Made by a program: the position numbers and the translations under genes. From Spyradenecus sp045634445 (lineage in GTDB: Bacteria; Verrucomicrobiota; Kiritimatiellia; RFP12; DVOR01): a DNA stretch of 64,000 nucleotides. Positions 41,592-49,131 of this stretch are shown here, in pieces. How positions within the stretch are numbered: position 1 is the stretch's first letter; the number at the start of each line of letters is the position of its first letter. The notes beneath the pieces were generated by a model, which saw nothing but the letters and a program-made list of their open reading frames with translations, searched no databases and had not been told where the DNA came from. The stretch spans positions 1 to 64,000 of the forward strand of contig JAZRAG010000058.1 in NCBI GenBank assembly GCA_045634445.1, read 5' to 3'.

Positions 41592-43475
41592 TTACTTTAC
41601 GGGTGCGGCATCTTGCTGCATGACTTGTTCGAAGTAGACTTCGGTAACACGGCCAGGAAGCGGGGTCTTATTGCGCATAGCTTCCTTCAATTCTGCAGCA
41701 GAGTCAGCATCATACCACCAATAGACAGGAATGGAGGATTCGTCACCAAAGCGACCCAACACCGTCGAAGGCGTACCAAACTTGTTCCAATAGAGCAAAC
41801 GCGTAGAGTCGGTGTTCCATGTGAGTGCGTAGGGTACGGCATCGGTCAAAATCTTGTCAATCTGACGCATGATTTCATTGCGCTTAGCAGAGGAGAATTC
41901 AGACTTCTGCTGTTCAATCAAAGCATCGATTTCAGGAGTGTGGAAACCAGTCAAATTGATGCCATTAGGCGTTTCTGCGAAAGTGCTGCTCCACATTGGT
42001 TCAGGGTCACGGAAAAGGGAACCAGAGAAGGCACTGGTTGTGACATCAAAGTTATACTTACCTGTTTCGCGCATCCAGGTGGCGAAGTCCTTTTGAGAGA
42101 TTTCAAGGCCAATTCCTACGCGATCCAAGGCTTCCTTGAAGAGTGCGAGGTAAACACTATCACTTGCAGAACGGCTCAAAATGCGAATTACAAAAGGCTG
42201 GCCATCGCGTTCCATCTTACCAGTCTGCGGATTGATAGCAAAACCAGCTTCATTTAAAAGAGCCACAGCTGCATCGGGATTAAACTCAAAGAGGGTGTTG
42301 GTGCAGGGATTGCTCGAGTTGTAGAGGTCACGGCAGTAGGAGTCCTGCATAAAGTAGGCATTGTACATAAGGGTACGCACCATACGGCGACGATCAAAGA
42401 GCATTGCCACAGCCTTACGGACGCGCACATCATCGTAGGGTTTACGACGAGTATTCATCGCAAGGCCCTGGAAGCCAACGGGCTGAAGATTGTGCACATT
42501 CTGCTTCAGAACCCAATTCTTTTCAAAGCGTTCGCCAACACTTTCCGTATTCCACACACGTGCAGAATAGACGGGATAGGTGTCAACCTCACCCTTCTTA
42601 AAGGCTTCGTACGCATTGTTCTGGTCCATGAAGAAGCGAATGCGAATCTTTTCAAAGTTGTAGACGCCCTTGCCAGAAGGCGTGTCAAAGCACCACCAAT
42701 CTGCGCGACGCGTAAGGGTCATGCTAAGACCTTCCTTGTGTTCAGTCACCATATAAGGACCGCCCACGATGGGAAGATCAAAGTTGATTTCATTGAAGTA
42801 AAGTTCTTCATCGCGACCTTCTTCGCGGCACTTCGCCTTTGCCGCGTCCAAGAGCTTCTTAGGCATAATGTAAAGGGAGAGACCTGCGCTATTAAGGTTA
42901 CGCCAATGCACTTCCTTACAAGGGAAACGCAAGGTATTGCTGTCAATGATTTCCGGAGATTCCAAAGCGGAGAACATCACCTTAAAGGGACCCGAGAGGC
43001 TCTTAGGAGCGGTCACGGCGTCAAAAGTTGCTTTCACGTCCTCTGCAGTAATGGGAGAGCCATCGCTCCAACGCGCACGCGTATCAATATGGAAAGTATA
43101 GCTAAGCTTGTCAGGGCTAATTTCCCACCAGTCTGCCAAACCTGGAGCAACGTCACCCGTAATGGGGTCGGTACCCAAAAGCGAAGGATAAAGCATGCCG
43201 AACACCATCATTGTGAAGGTGTTGTTATCTAAATAACCGTTAAAGCTCTTCGGCGGGTTGTTACCTGCATAGTTTAAGGTGCCACCCACTTGTGCATAGG
43301 GTGAAGCATAAGGGGAGGGTTCTTCCTTCCAATCAGGCTTTGGGAAACGTTCTGCGACTGCGGGTGCAGTTTCAGGCATGGGTGCAGGTGCCACCGTAGC
43401 CGTCTGCTCAGCAGCCGTCGCAGAGGCGACCGCACTCATAAAAAGGGATGAAAACAGTACAAAACTTAACTTCAT
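41592..43475 (-). CDS. ABC transporter substrate-binding protein, family 5 (peptide/nickel type)
   Basis: A 627-residue periplasmic binding protein. MKLSFVLFSSLFMSAVASA is a Sec signal with likely cleavage after Ala; there is no lipobox, so it should be soluble. A Pro/Ala-rich linker leads into the SBP_bac_5 fold: GTLNYAGNNPPKSFNGYL, DWWEISPDKLSYTFHI, DGSPITAEDVKATFD, and DDVRVRKAVAMLFDRRRM are standard. Permease and ATPase genes are not adjacent. GGAAAGAG precedes the ATG at 43475, which lies one base after the tadA stop. It likely binds an oligopeptide, but the ligand is unknown. Confidence 0.88.
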   Translation of the reverse strand: MKLSFVLFSSLFMSAVASATAAEQTATVAPAPMPETAPAVAERFPKPDWKEEPSPYASPYAQVGGTLNYAGNNPPKSFNGYLDNNTFTMMVFGMLYPSLLGTDPITGDVAPGLADWWEISPDKLSYTFHIDTRARWSDGSPITAEDVKATFDAVTAPKSLSGPFKVMFSALESPEIIDSNTLRFPCKEVHWRNLNSAGLSLYIMPKKLLDAAKAKCREEGRDEELYFNEINFDLPIVGGPYMVTEHKEGLSMTLTRRADWWCFDTPSGKGVYNFEKIRIRFFMDQNNAYEAFKKGEVDTYPVYSARVWNTESVGERFEKNWVLKQNVHNLQPVGFQGLAMNTRRKPYDDVRVRKAVAMLFDRRRMVRTLMYNAYFMQDSYCRDLYNSSNPCTNTLFEFNPDAAVALLNEAGFAINPQTGKMERDGQPFVIRILSRSASDSVYLALFKEALDRVGIGLEISQKDFATWMRETGKYNFDVTTSAFSGSLFRDPEPMWSSTFAETPNGINLTGFHTPEIDALIEQQKSEFSSAKRNEIMRQIDKILTDAVPYALTWNTDSTRLLYWNKFGTPSTVLGRFGDESSIPVYWWYDADSAAELKEAMRNKTPLPGRVTEVYFEQVMQQDAAPVK

Positions 43476-43476
43476 G

Positions 43477-44007
43477 TTAGGACTCTTTCCGTTTATTTCT
43501 AAAGAAATCAACAAATTGTTCTCGGCACAGGTCTTCTAAAATACCTGATACCAAGATGGGGTGATGGTTCACTTTCTTGCTCGATAGTATACCAAATTCA
43601 TGCTCGCCGCCGCGATCTTTATCACTTAAACCCCAAACAATCATTTCAGGACGCGCCCAAATCAATGCGCCAGCGCACATGGGGCAGGGTTCTTTTGTAA
43701 CGTAAACAATCGCGTTTTTTAATCGCCAATCGCCCACTTTTGCCGTGGCAGAGGTGATTGCAATCATTTCTGCGTGCGCGGTGGGATCATTCAGCATTTC
43801 AGTCTGATTATGGGCTTTTGCGAGGATTTTTGCACTCCACGGATCTGACAGTTCTGGACGTTTAGCAAGACTTGGGTCAAAAAAGACCTCTGGAACTTGC
43901 ACAATCACGCACCCGCATGGCACTTCACCAGCCATGCTTGAAGCATCGGCTTCGCGCAAGGCGATCCGCATAAAGTGTTCGTGAAAGCGTTGTTCAACTT
44001 CAGTCAT
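43477..44007 (-). CDS. tadA: tRNA-specific adenosine(34) deaminase
   Basis: A 176-residue zinc deaminase converting A34 to inosine in tRNA-Arg(ACG). Zinc motif AHAEMIAITSA and KEPCPMCAGALIWARPE are in place, and the C-terminal NHHPILVSGILEDLCREQFVDFFRNKR is specific for TadA. An unusual insert of about 20 residues (FFDPSLAKRPELSD) separates GCVIV from AKAHNQTEML, where TadA normally has a short turn. Its stop is one base before the ATG of the binding-protein gene; its start overlaps the glycosyltransferase gene by eight bases. Confidence 0.93.
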   Translation of the reverse strand: MTEVEQRFHEHFMRIALREADASSMAGEVPCGCVIVQVPEVFFDPSLAKRPELSDPWSAKILAKAHNQTEMLNDPTAHAEMIAITSATAKVGDWRLKNAIVYVTKEPCPMCAGALIWARPEMIVWGLSDKDRGGEHEFGILSSKKVNHHPILVSGILEDLCREQFVDFFRNKRKES

Positions 44008-45178
44008 GTGAGGAGTTTAAATTATTCTTGCGAATGGTTGCCGCCGAAACGGTACAAAGTAATCGTGCAAACGCAAAGGAGGCTTTTGCCATTGCTGTAG
44101 TGGTAAGATTCTGGGCACATGCAAGACCTCGCTCAATTTGCCGTTCACGAAGGGTTGAGGAGAGCGTCAAGGCCGTAAATGCTTGCATCCACTCGCGCAC
44201 ATCTGTCGGATGTACGCGTAATACAGCCTGCCCGTACAATTCCTTATTCGTGGCATTTGCAGTACAGATAACTGGCGTTCCCGTCGCTAACGCACGCAAA
44301 ATCGAGTAGGGGAAGGTCAATGCTTGTGAGGGTTCAAAAAGCATTGCCGCACCACTATAAAGCACCGATTCTTCCACAGGCGTCAAGGACTTTACGTCAA
44401 TGAAGCGAACCATACCTTCCAAATGGCAATCACGAATTTCATCACGAAGCAAATCGTGCAATTCCGCATCGCCGAGCACCACGCAAGTGATTGACGACAC
44501 TTCTTCGCTTGTTCCCATCGCCTTTAAGACTGGTGTCAGGAATTGCGCGGTACTAACTGAACCCGTTGTAAGCACGTAACGCTGCGGAATCAAGTGCTTT
44601 CGGCGCACAGTTAAAATCTCTTCTGCCGAGTGTTGACGAAACACAGGATGTACGCCATTGGCAATCATAAAGGTCTTGTGACGTGCGGACAATCCAATTA
44701 ACTGAATCAGTCGCGTCGAAATTGCTTTCGTTGGGCAAATAATCGCATCGGCACGCATCAAGTTCTGGGAGGAGCGGCGTTGATGGAGATAACGACGCCA
44801 AAACGGCCCTTTACCAATTGCCAAAAGCGTGCTAAGGTCTGCCACACCATAAACCGACTTGCATACGTGACGTTTCGTCTTAGGCGGTGAAAGCGTTGTG
44901 TCAGCAGACCACCAAATGTCAGGCTTTACTTGCTCAACTAACTTACGCAGTTCTATGGCACCTGCGCGACGCCTCGGATGCTTTTGAGAGGCTTCCACGT
45001 AACGCACTGAAGGATGTTCAATACGTCCCCACGTTAAGTGCGTGGAAGTCCCTAAAAAGATCGTGACCTTATCCCCTTCATCAAGCGCTGGCAAAAAAGC
45101 ATCAACCATATCTGCCATATAAGAGGAGGCAGATATGGAAAGACGCTTAAATGTCCTCAAATCAAAGAGGATATGCAC
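44000..45178 (-). CDS. Glycosyltransferase, GT4-like
   Basis: A 392-residue GT-B glycosyltransferase resembling mannosyltransferase-type GT4 enzymes. HILFDLRTFKRLSISASSYM is at the N-terminus, ADAIICPTKAISTRLI and IANGVHPVF in the hinge, RYVLTTGSVSTAQFLTPVL opens the donor domain, and FEPSQALTFPYSILRALATGTPVICTANATNKEL is the EX7E-like donor site (with changes). It is between ackA (8 bp) and tadA (overlap). It probably works on surface polysaccharide; donor and acceptor are unknown. Confidence 0.78.
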   Translation of the reverse strand: MHILFDLRTFKRLSISASSYMADMVDAFLPALDEGDKVTIFLGTSTHLTWGRIEHPSVRYVEASQKHPRRRAGAIELRKLVEQVKPDIWWSADTTLSPPKTKRHVCKSVYGVADLSTLLAIGKGPFWRRYLHQRRSSQNLMRADAIICPTKAISTRLIQLIGLSARHKTFMIANGVHPVFRQHSAEEILTVRRKHLIPQRYVLTTGSVSTAQFLTPVLKAMGTSEEVSSITCVVLGDAELHDLLRDEIRDCHLEGMVRFIDVKSLTPVEESVLYSGAAMLFEPSQALTFPYSILRALATGTPVICTANATNKELYGQAVLRVHPTDVREWMQAFTALTLSSTLRERQIERGLACAQNLTTTAMAKASFAFARLLCTVSAATIRKNNLNSSHD

Positions 45179-45186
45179 GGTAGGAA

Positions 45187-46398
45187 TTACTGATTAACCA
45201 CGGAGAAGGTTTCACGAGCAATCATGAGTTCTTCATTCGTGGGAATCACATAAACAGGGATGGAGGAGTCGTCGCCAGAGATAATCTTCTCAATGCCACG
45301 GACCTGATCATTCACTTCAGCATTCAAGGTAACGCCCAAGCCGCTAATTGCCTTCAAGAGAGCTGCGCGTGTTTCCTTGCTGTTTTCGCCGATACCACCC
45401 GTCAAAACGATAGCATCCACGCGACCCAAAAGTGCCGTGTAACCACCGACATACATTGCGTAGCTGTGCACCAAACGTGCCACTGCACCCTGAGCTTCTT
45501 CATTGCCTGCATCGCAAGCAGCCCAAAGGTCACGCATATCGCTAGAACCCGTACCACCGAGGGCCAAAACGCCACCCTTCTTATTCATCAAAGTATCGAT
45601 ATCATCTGCAGAATAGCCGTTCTTCAAGAGATAAAGCACCACTGCAGGATCAATGTCGCCCGAGCGCGTACCCATCATCACACCAGCCAAAGGCGTCATG
45701 CCCATGGAGGTATCAAAGCACTTGCCGCCCTTAACAGCCGTAATCGAAGAACCATTACCCAAGTGGCACGTGATGATATTCATCTCATCCAAAGGCTTGC
45801 CCAAAACTTCTGCCATGCGCAAAGTCACAAACTTGTGGCTCGTACCATGGAAGCCATACTTGCGCACGCCAAGCGTCTTGTACACTTCCTTAGGAAGCGC
45901 ATAGAGATAGCTTTCTTCCGGCATCGTCTGATGGAAAGCCGTGTCAAACACACCCACGTGCGGCACATCGGCGAGCACCTTCTGGCAGCCGTTCACGCCT
46001 TGCAAGCAAGCCGGATTGTGCAAAGGTGCCAAGGGGCTCAACTTTTCAAACACTTCCAATACTTTCGGCGTCAACAACACGGAGCCCGAATATTCTTCGC
46101 CGCCGTGCACCATGCGGTGACCCACAGCATCAATATCAGAGAAGCTCTTCAAGCAGCCGCCCTTAGCAGGATCCGTCAAAGCGTCGCAAGCAATCTTCAC
46201 TGCTGCTGCATGATCAGGTGCATCACACGGCACGCCCTTTTCAGTATAATCACCAGCAGAGAATGTCAACAAAGGATTTTCAATGCCAATGCGCTCCACC
46301 AAGCCTTTCGCGAGCATTTTTTCAGCTTCCATATCAAAAAGCATAAACTTCAACGAAGAGCTACCTGCGTTCACCACGAGAATATTGCGAATGCCCAT
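45187..46398 (-). CDS. ackA: Acetate kinase
   Basis: A 403-residue ASKHA-fold kinase that makes ATP and acetate from acetyl phosphate in fermentation. ILVVNAGSSSLKFML opens it, with HRMVHGGEEYSG, FDTAFHQTMPEE, the signature HLGNGSSITAV, MGTRSGDIDP and GGIGENS all standard. The usual partner pta is not adjacent. AAGGAG precedes the ATG at 46398, and TGGTATACT lies a little further upstream. It heads the minus-strand run ackA-GT-tadA-binding protein-parC. Confidence 0.97.
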   Translation of the reverse strand: MGIRNILVVNAGSSSLKFMLFDMEAEKMLAKGLVERIGIENPLLTFSAGDYTEKGVPCDAPDHAAAVKIACDALTDPAKGGCLKSFSDIDAVGHRMVHGGEEYSGSVLLTPKVLEVFEKLSPLAPLHNPACLQGVNGCQKVLADVPHVGVFDTAFHQTMPEESYLYALPKEVYKTLGVRKYGFHGTSHKFVTLRMAEVLGKPLDEMNIITCHLGNGSSITAVKGGKCFDTSMGMTPLAGVMMGTRSGDIDPAVVLYLLKNGYSADDIDTLMNKKGGVLALGGTGSSDMRDLWAACDAGNEEAQGAVARLVHSYAMYVGGYTALLGRVDAIVLTGGIGENSKETRAALLKAISGLGVTLNAEVNDQVRGIEKIISGDDSSIPVYVIPTNEELMIARETFSVVNQ

Positions 46399-46434
46399 CT
46401 AAAAATCTCCTTAAATAAAGTGGAAAGATGTCTT

Positions 46435-46443
46435 AGTATACCA
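46435..46443 (-). promoter_or_regulatory. ackA: ackA promoter -10
   Basis: On the minus strand TGGTATACT (hexamer 46435-46440), about 37 bases before the ackA ATG. It is identical to the argG box. Confidence 0.6.
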
Positions 46444-46491
46444 TGAAAACCACCCTTGTGGCAAGGAGAAACTATCCTATTAATAAATATG

Positions 46492-46601
46492 CAAATTCAA
46501 AAAGGCTTGTTTTACGCGTCAAAACAACTGCTTTTCAAAATCAAAAGAGGTTGTTTTGAGATTCAAAAGAGGTTGTTTTCAAAAAGCCTTTCAAAATCTA
46601 C
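46492..46601 (-). repeat. 22-bp phased repeat array C
   Basis: Five units starting at 46492, 46514, 46536, 46558 and 46580, exactly 22 bp apart. Cores (last 16 bases) CAAAAAGGCTTGTTTT is followed by CAAAACAACTGCTTTT (inverted), CAAAAGAGGTTGTTTT twice, and a degenerate half unit. Spacers are CAAATT (partly core-like), ACGCGT, CAAAAT and GAGATT. It lies between the divergent ackA and rpsB promoters; nothing else in 46399-46675 resembles a gene. Confidence 0.85.
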
Positions 46602-46675
46602 TTTTCATTATTACAGCGAAAAGGTAGGGGAGAGAGGCTCCTTTTAACAAAAAGCGTAAAAATAACTAAAAATGC

Positions 46676-46705
46676 TTGCGTTAAGTGAACCGAATTTGAT
46701 ATTAT
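46676..46705 (+). promoter_or_regulatory. rpsB: rpsB promoter
   Basis: TTGCGT (46676-46681), an 18-bp spacer and TATTAT (46700-46705). The predicted transcript start near 46712 leaves a leader of about 116 bases before rpsB. Confidence 0.6.
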
Positions 46706-46711
46706 TCTGCG

Positions 46712-46827
46712 CATTACGTCTCTGGGATGCGTGTCCGAGGGCGTAAGAAGCGAAGAAATGTCCGTCCGCGTGTACGGCTTTCCGAGTGGATTAAACGATA
46801 ACTACACGTTTTAGAAAGAGACGCATC
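46712..46827 (+). promoter_or_regulatory. rpsB 5' leader with two mutually exclusive pairings
   Basis: CGTCTCT (46717-46723) can pair with AGAGACG (46817-46823), which covers the ribosome binding region, while GATGCGT (46726-46732) can pair with ACGCATC (46821-46827), immediately before the ATG. The two pairings share bases and cannot form together. This would suit S2 autoregulation, but no match to a known rpsB leader is claimed. Confidence 0.4.
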
Positions 46828-47721
46828 ATGGCGCATCTTATCCCGTTGAAGGACCTCATCGAAGCAGGTCTTCATTTCGGCCACCAGACCAAGCGTTGGA
46901 ACCCGAAGATGAAATCTTACATCTTCGACAAGCGCGAAGGTATCCACATCATCGACCTCACTCAGACCGTTGAGTTGCTTGACGAAGCAACCGAATTCTT
47001 GCGCGGCGTTGTCGCTAACGGTCAGAAGGTCCTCTTCGTGGCCACCAAGAAGCAGGCTCAGGAAGTTGTTAAGGAAGCAGCTCAGGCTTGCAATCAGTAC
47101 TACATGACCGAACGTTGGCTCGGTGGTACGCTCACCAACAACCAGACCATCCGTCGTAGCATCAAGCGCATGTTCCAGATTCAGAACATCGCTCGCAACA
47201 ACAATGGCGTGCTCTCCGAACACAAGCAGGAAGCTTCCGCTCTCGCTCGTGAACTCGAAAAGCTCGAAACCAACCTCACCGGTATCGCTGACATGGATCG
47301 CATGCCCGGCGCTCTCTTCGTGGTGGACGTCTGCCGTGAAGCTAACGCTGTGAAGGAAGCAAAGCGCCTCGGCATCCCCGTGGTCGCAATCGTTGACTCC
47401 AACGCTGATCCCGATCCTATCGACTACGTGATCCCTGGTAACGACGACTCCGTGCGCGGTATCCAGCTCATCGTCTCCAAGCTCGCAGAAGTGCTCAAGG
47501 ACGCTGATGGCGAAGCTGCTAAGGCTGCAGCTGAAGCTCGTGCTGCTGCTGAAGCTGAACGCGCACAGCAGAAGGCTGACAAGCCCGCTCGTGCTCCTCG
47601 CAAGGGTACTTCTCGTAAGGGCACTCCTCGCAAGGCCGCTGCCGCCGCTCAGGAAACCGTCGCTGCTGCTAAGGCTGAAGCCGAAGCTGAAACCGCAGCT
47701 ACCGCTCCTGCCGCTGAATAA
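46828..47721 (+). CDS. rpsB: 30S ribosomal protein S2 with Ala-rich C-terminal extension
   Basis: S2 of 297 residues. It starts MAHLIPLKDLIEAGLHFGHQ and has RWNPKMKSYIF, RWLGGTLTNNQTIRRSI and PGNDDSVRGIQLI, as expected. The conserved protein ends near residue 230; about 65 further residues are Ala, Lys, Arg and Glu rich and low-complexity, longer than in most S2 proteins. It leads the rpsB-tsf operon with a 28-bp gap, and a candidate regulatory leader precedes it. Confidence 0.98.
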   Translation: MAHLIPLKDLIEAGLHFGHQTKRWNPKMKSYIFDKREGIHIIDLTQTVELLDEATEFLRGVVANGQKVLFVATKKQAQEVVKEAAQACNQYYMTERWLGGTLTNNQTIRRSIKRMFQIQNIARNNNGVLSEHKQEASALARELEKLETNLTGIADMDRMPGALFVVDVCREANAVKEAKRLGIPVVAIVDSNADPDPIDYVIPGNDDSVRGIQLIVSKLAEVLKDADGEAAKAAAEARAAAEAERAQQKADKPARAPRKGTSRKGTPRKAAAAAQETVAAAKAEAEAETAATAPAAE

Positions 47722-47749
47722 GCCCCTAAGTATCATAGGAGTTTGAACA

Positions 47750-48586
47750 ATGGCAAACATCACCATTCAGATGATCAACGACCTCCGTGCTGCTACTAAC
47801 GTCGGCATGATGGACTGCAAGCGTGCGCTTCAGGACACCGATGGCAACATGGAAGAAGCGATCAAGATCCTTCGCGAAAAGGGCCTCGCTCTCCAGGTGA
47901 AGCGCGCTGACCGCGAATCCAAGCAGGGTATCATCGCTGCCGCCGCTGGCGCAAACGGCGCATACGGCATCGTTGAATTGAACTGCGAAACCGACTTCGT
48001 CGCTAAGACCGACAAGTTCTTGGACTTCGCTAAGGAACTCGCAGCTGCTTGCGCTGCTGGTGACGAAAACCTCGCTGAAACGCACGCTACGCGTTTGACC
48101 GAAGTCGTCGCTGCAACCGGTGAAAACGTCAAGATTCGCCGTGGCAAGTACTTTGACCTCACCGGCACCGGCGCTGTGGAAGCTTATATCCACATGGGCG
48201 GTAAGATCGGCGTGTTGGTTGAAGTGGGCTGCACCAAGGAAGAAACCGTTAAGACGGAAGCATTCCAGCAGTTGATCCACGACATCTGCCTCCAGGCTGC
48301 TGCAGCTGGCGCTCGTTACCTCAACGAAACCGAAGTGCCCGCAGAAGAAATTGAGAGCGAAAAGGAAGTTTATCGCGCTCAGGTCGAAGGCAAGCCTGCT
48401 AACATCATCGAAGGTATCCTCAAGGGTAAGCTCAAGAAGCACTTCGCAGAAGTCTGCTTGGTCGATCAGCCCTTCGTTAAGGAACCCAAGATGTCCGTGA
48501 CCGACGTCATCCGCGAAACCGAAAAGGCTACCGGCGACACGATCACTGTGAAGCGCTTCGTGCGTTATCAGCTCGGCATGGCTTAA
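47750..48586 (+). CDS. tsf: Translation elongation factor Ts
   Basis: Guanine-nucleotide exchange factor for EF-Tu, 278 residues. The UBA-like N-terminus (INDLRAATNVGMMDCKRALQ) and the signature ELNCETDFVAKTDKF are canonical; the dimerisation domain follows. AGGAG precedes the ATG. It follows rpsB as in most bacteria. Confidence 0.98.
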   Translation: MANITIQMINDLRAATNVGMMDCKRALQDTDGNMEEAIKILREKGLALQVKRADRESKQGIIAAAAGANGAYGIVELNCETDFVAKTDKFLDFAKELAAACAAGDENLAETHATRLTEVVAATGENVKIRRGKYFDLTGTGAVEAYIHMGGKIGVLVEVGCTKEETVKTEAFQQLIHDICLQAAAAGARYLNETEVPAEEIESEKEVYRAQVEGKPANIIEGILKGKLKKHFAEVCLVDQPFVKEPKMSVTDVIRETEKATGDTITVKRFVRYQLGMA

Positions 48587-48633
48587 TTGGCCTCATGTCT
48601 GTTTTTAAACGTTATTGAAAAAGGAATACGACC

Positions 48634-48735
48634 ATGGGACAGCAGCTCCGTAAGCGCGTGAAGCGCGCACGTCGTGAAGCCTACAAGAAGCGTGTTCAGG
48701 CACGTTTGCGTGCAGGCATGAAGACCGCTAAGTAA
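48634..48735 (+). CDS. 33-residue highly basic protein downstream of tsf
   Basis: A short gene, ATG at 48634 and TAA at 48733-48735, coding MGQQLRKRVKRARREAYKK and a further 14 residues of the same type; almost half the residues are Arg or Lys. AAGGA lies nine bases before the ATG, codon use matches tsf, and it is 47 bp after the tsf stop, before the operon terminator. Together these make translation likely. The composition suggests RNA or ribosome binding, like very small ribosomal proteins. I do not recognise a named family. Confidence 0.7.
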   Translation: MGQQLRKRVKRARREAYKKRVQARLRAGMKTAK

Positions 48736-48756
48736 GTCTTCGCCTAACGGCAATAA

Positions 48757-48788
48757 AACGCGTCTCCTTCGGGAGGCGCGTTTTTCTT
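48757..48788 (+). terminator. Rho-independent terminator of the rpsB-tsf operon
   Basis: AACGCGTCTCC, a TTCG tetraloop and GGAGGCGCGTT followed by a T-run: a classic strong terminator (one mismatch). The interval 48789-48985 that follows is T-rich and shows no gene. Confidence 0.92.
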
Positions 48789-48985
48789 TTCTTTTCGTAT
48801 TTCATTCCTTTGTTATTCATTTTCAGTTCCTTTCAGTTTAGTTCGCTTTATGCGTTTTCTCTTTACGCTCATCTCCTTTTTTCTCAAATCGTCTCTTTTC
48901 ATCAAGGCGGTTTCTTTTATGCGCGATTGTCGTTTTAAGACACGATTGAGCACTCTTCCCCTTTAGGGGACTTGTTAACTTTCAC

Positions 48986-49015
48986 TTGCTTAAAAAGGGT
49001 CAGTTTTGATATACT
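48986..49015 (+). promoter_or_regulatory. tRNA-Arg promoter
   Basis: TTGCTT (48986-48991), an 18-bp spacer and TATACT (49010-49015), about 15 bases before the tRNA. Confidence 0.6.
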
Positions 49016-49030
49016 TTAATCTATTCACGT

Positions 49031-49107
49031 GCGATTGTAGCTCAATTGGATAGAGCGTTGGCCTCCGAAGCCGAAGGTTACGAGTTCGAACCTCGTCTTT
49101 CGCACCA
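49031..49107 (+). tRNA. tRNA-Arg (anticodon CCG)
   Basis: A 77-base cloverleaf with CCA encoded. D arm GCTC...GAGC, anticodon stem TTGGC/GCCGA with loop CTCCGAA (anticodon CCG, codon CGG), variable AGGTT, T arm ACGAG-TTCGAAC-CTCGT. The acceptor arms GCGATTG and CTTTCGC pair at five of seven positions, leaving two adjacent U-U mismatches (5:68 and 6:67). It ends 24 bases before the transformylase gene, with no terminator between. Confidence 0.9.
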
Positions 49108-49131
49108 TTTTTCGCTTTTTAGGGAGTGGTT

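Noticed and set aside
46445..46470. An extra repeat unit before array C
   Set aside because: GAAAACCACCCTTGTG resembles a core, but it is out of the 22-bp register and its CCAC/GTGG arms suggest a separate small hairpin.
46714..47766. Minus-strand open frame of about 350 codons opposite rpsB
   Set aside because: It lies exactly across rpsB and its leader; product is Ser/Leu-rich low complexity.
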